A stretch of DNA of 64,000 bases from Sphingomonas sp. ID1715 (GTDB lineage: Bacteria > Pseudomonadota > Alphaproteobacteria > Sphingomonadales > Sphingomonadaceae): contig NZ_JABEPR010000002.1 in assembly GCF_013044515.1 (NCBI RefSeq), forward strand, positions 372,001 to 436,000, read 5' to 3'. Positions within the stretch are counted from its first letter, which is position 1. Every line of letters starts with the position of its first letter. This document shows positions 62,586-64,000 of the stretch, piece by piece. The notes under the pieces were generated by a model, which worked only from the letters and a program-made list of their open reading frames with translations, made no database searches and was not told the origin of the DNA. The translations under genes were made by a program, and so were the position numbers.

Positions 62586-62989
62586 AGCGACACCACCTCG
62601 CCCGAACTCTCCAGGCTCAGCGTGTAGCTCCGCTCCCCATTGAAATCCCCGGCATAGTCCAACCGTGACACGAGGAACCGTCCCCGCATCTTCTCTCCGC
62701 TTTCAAAGCTCAGCTCATAGTCGTCGAGCAGGCCCGCCAGCGCATTGCCTTTCAGCCGCGCTTCGGCCGCGGATCCGGTGAACACCCCGGCGCCCGACAC
62801 CGACACGCTGCGCACGCCCGCACCGGACAGCAGCTCGCGCCACCCGACGGAACCCTTGTGCGTCACCACCACCGGCTCGCCGTTCACGCTCAGCTGCGTG
62901 GTGCGCAGTCCCGCCATCGTCGCATAGACGGGCGGCGTCGCCCCATTCCCCACCTTCAGCAGAAGGGCGGAGCCTCGTTCGATCGCCAT
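62582..62989 (-). CDS. GTA major tail tube protein (g9-like)
   Basis: 135 residues. MAIERGSALLLKVGNGATPP, TMAGLRTTQLSVNGEPVVVT and ELLSGAGVRSVSVSGAGVFT are the standard pattern of phage TP901-1/GTA g9 major tail proteins. Begins one base after the g8 stop region. Confidence 0.93.
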   Translation of the reverse strand: MAIERGSALLLKVGNGATPPVYATMAGLRTTQLSVNGEPVVVTHKGSVGWRELLSGAGVRSVSVSGAGVFTGSAAEARLKGNALAGLLDDYELSFESGEKMRGRFLVSRLDYAGDFNGERSYTLSLESSGEVVSL

Positions 62990-62990
62990 A

Positions 62991-63374
62991 TCAGGCCTCC
63001 ATTGCTCTTATTCGAAACTCGACGGTGCCGACCCACTGGCCGCCCGCTCCTCGCGCCGTCCGCGCGCGCACCAGCATCACGGTGCCGACCGACCAGCCGC
63101 CGATCGTCCGCGGCAAAGCCTCCAGCGCCCGCGCGACTTCGCCCTGCAGGGCCGCCGTCCGCGTCCAGCTCTCGCCGGCATCATGCACCCGCACCGAAAG
63201 CCGCACCTCGCGCCCGGCGATACCCTTGGCGCCCCAGTCGGCGCTCAGCATCTCGGCCAGCACCAGATAAGGCACGCTCGCCCGCGCCGGCCGCTCCAGG
63301 AACACGCCATTGGTGCCCGGCACCTCGCGCAAAGCGACCAGCACCGCCTCCTGCAACGCAGTCTCGAAACTCAT
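62991..63374 (-). CDS. GTA tail terminator protein, DUF3168 (g8-like)
   Basis: 127 residues. ETALQEAVLVALREVPGTNG, VPYLVLAEMLSADWGAKGI and GREVRLSVRVHDAGESW match DUF3168, tail completion proteins. Followed upstream by a family E element. Confidence 0.92.
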   Translation of the reverse strand: MSFETALQEAVLVALREVPGTNGVFLERPARASVPYLVLAEMLSADWGAKGIAGREVRLSVRVHDAGESWTRTAALQGEVARALEALPRTIGGWSVGTVMLVRARTARGAGGQWVGTVEFRIRAMEA

Positions 63375-63395
63375 CGCCTCGCCCCTTTTGTTCTT

Positions 63396-63531
63396 GGTTC
63401 GCGCGGAGGCGCGGAGATGCGGAGGAGCCTCCCGCGGGCAAAGCCCGCACGAAGTCGCAAAGCTGGACGTTGGCGGCCTGCAGGCAGGGACCCGCGAGCA
63501 CCCTCCGCGTCTCCGCGCCTCCGCGCGAACC
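63396..63531. mobile_element. Family E MITE-like element, second copy
   Basis: 30-bp terminal inverted repeats (63396-63425 and 63502-63531) with one mismatch, starting GGTTCGCGCGGAGGCGCGGA. 136 bp, interior hairpin GCGGGCAAAGCCCGC. It fills the place between g6-like and g8-like genes where RcGTA has g7. Confidence 0.85.
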
Positions 63532-63542
63532 GACCCTTCTTC

Positions 63543-64000
63543 TTAGACCTGAACCCGCCGCCAAGGCCGCCAAAGGGCCGCGACGGCCGCTGGCGGCGCT
63601 TGCTCATCGGCCGCATCGCGATGCGCATAGAGGTGCGTCGCCAGCCGCACCGCGCCTTGCCGCAGCGGCTCGGGCAGCGCCTCCCACCCGCTCGCCAGTC
63701 CCGCCTGATAGGTCACCCGCACGCGCCCCGCAGCGCCAGGTGCCGTCACCCGCACCCACCCTGCGCCGTCCGCATCGATGTCGATCGCATAGGCTTCGAC
63801 CGGCAGTAGAAAGGCGGCGCCATCGGCCGGCAGCCCCTCGACCGCGGTGATCGCCCGCACCGGTGCGGCGCCGAGCCGCGTCCATGTCGCCGAACAAGGC
63901 AGCACTTCCACCGCCTCCCGCGCCAAACCGATTCGCCGCGTGAACGCCTCGCCGAGCAGCAGCGCCGTCGCCACCAGCCCTTCGATCAGCACGTCCTCGT
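63543..64000 (-). CDS. GTA head-tail connector (g6-like), partial
   Basis: At least 152 codons; the frame stays open to the window edge, so the true start is beyond 64000. DVLIEGLVATALLLGEAFTR, RAITAVEGLPADGAAFLLPV and EALPEPLRQGAVRLATHLYA match phage gp6-like/phiE125 gp8 head-tail connectors found before g8 in GTA clusters. Upstream genes (capsid, protease, portal, terminase) are expected outside the window. Confidence 0.85.
   Translation of the reverse strand, partial: EDVLIEGLVATALLLGEAFTRRIGLAREAVEVLPCSATWTRLGAAPVRAITAVEGLPADGAAFLLPVEAYAIDIDADGAGWVRVTAPGAAGRVRVTYQAGLASGWEALPEPLRQGAVRLATHLYAHRDAADEQAPPAAVAALWRPWRRVQV

Overview
The window is a GC-rich chromosomal segment whose gene content points to an alphaproteobacterium of the sphingomonad group (Sphingomonas or a close relative). 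Support comes from CpdR and an FzlA-like GST, the bamD-recN-ligA block, SapC, DUF2793, a PEP-CTERM secreted protein, DUF1003/DUF2459/UPF0262 proteins, and a Rhodobacter-type gene transfer agent (GTA) cluster. No sequence search was run; names come from reading the translations.

Layout. 1-12.3 kb: the end of gltD and gltB (glutamate synthase), a GFA-family zinc protein, a YdjM-like membrane protein, an FzlA-like GST, a frameshifted M20 peptidase, ubiG, lysC coupled to a nitronate monooxygenase-like gene, and a DUF427 gene. 12.4-15.8 kb: a secreted serralysin-type metalloprotease, then a decayed patch with fragments of two type VI secretion genes (DUF4123 on minus, TagH C-terminus on plus), then a PEP-CTERM protein. 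15.7-19.3 kb: a minus-strand operon xseB-prenyl synthase-coaD-peptidylprolyl isomerase-queA. 19.4-23.3 kb: a tightly coupled plus-strand cassette of two DUF4331-like pieces, a TPR protein and a HupE/UreJ-type permease. 23.4-29.1 kb: a lipoprotein, dnaB, UPF0262, cdd, an AraC regulator, dcd and a HigBA toxin-antitoxin pair. 29.1-43.3 kb: sdhCDA (no adjacent sdhB), a soluble chemoreceptor-like protein, an SDR, prmA, phhA, DUF2459, DUF1003, ligA, recN, bamD, tRNA-Val, cpdR and an N-formylglutamate amidohydrolase. 43.5-55.0 kb: cytochrome b561, SapC, an FAD-linked oxidase, a DEAD-box helicase, an isochorismatase-like hydrolase, a sulfotransferase, PilZ, tgt, an MFS transporter, sodC and an OmpA-like protein. 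55.2-64.0 kb: the tail half of a GTA cluster on minus (g6, g8, g9, g10, g10.1, g11, g12, g13, g14, g15 equivalents plus DUF2793), running off the right edge.

The most striking signal is not a gene. At least five families of short palindromic elements are scattered through the window, and several copies sit inside protein-coding genes while keeping the frame open: in gltB (about residues 455-476), in ligA (about residues 164-188), at the start of GTA g10 and at the start of GTA g10.1. Another copy overlaps the 3' end of gltB. The g10 copy is bounded by 7-bp direct repeats that look like a target-site duplication. This resembles the protein-embedded palindromic elements known from Rickettsia. 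Separately, four likely 1-nt frameshifts (gltB 3' end, M20 peptidase, DUF4123 relic, g10) lie at short homopolymers and may be real decay or sequence error.
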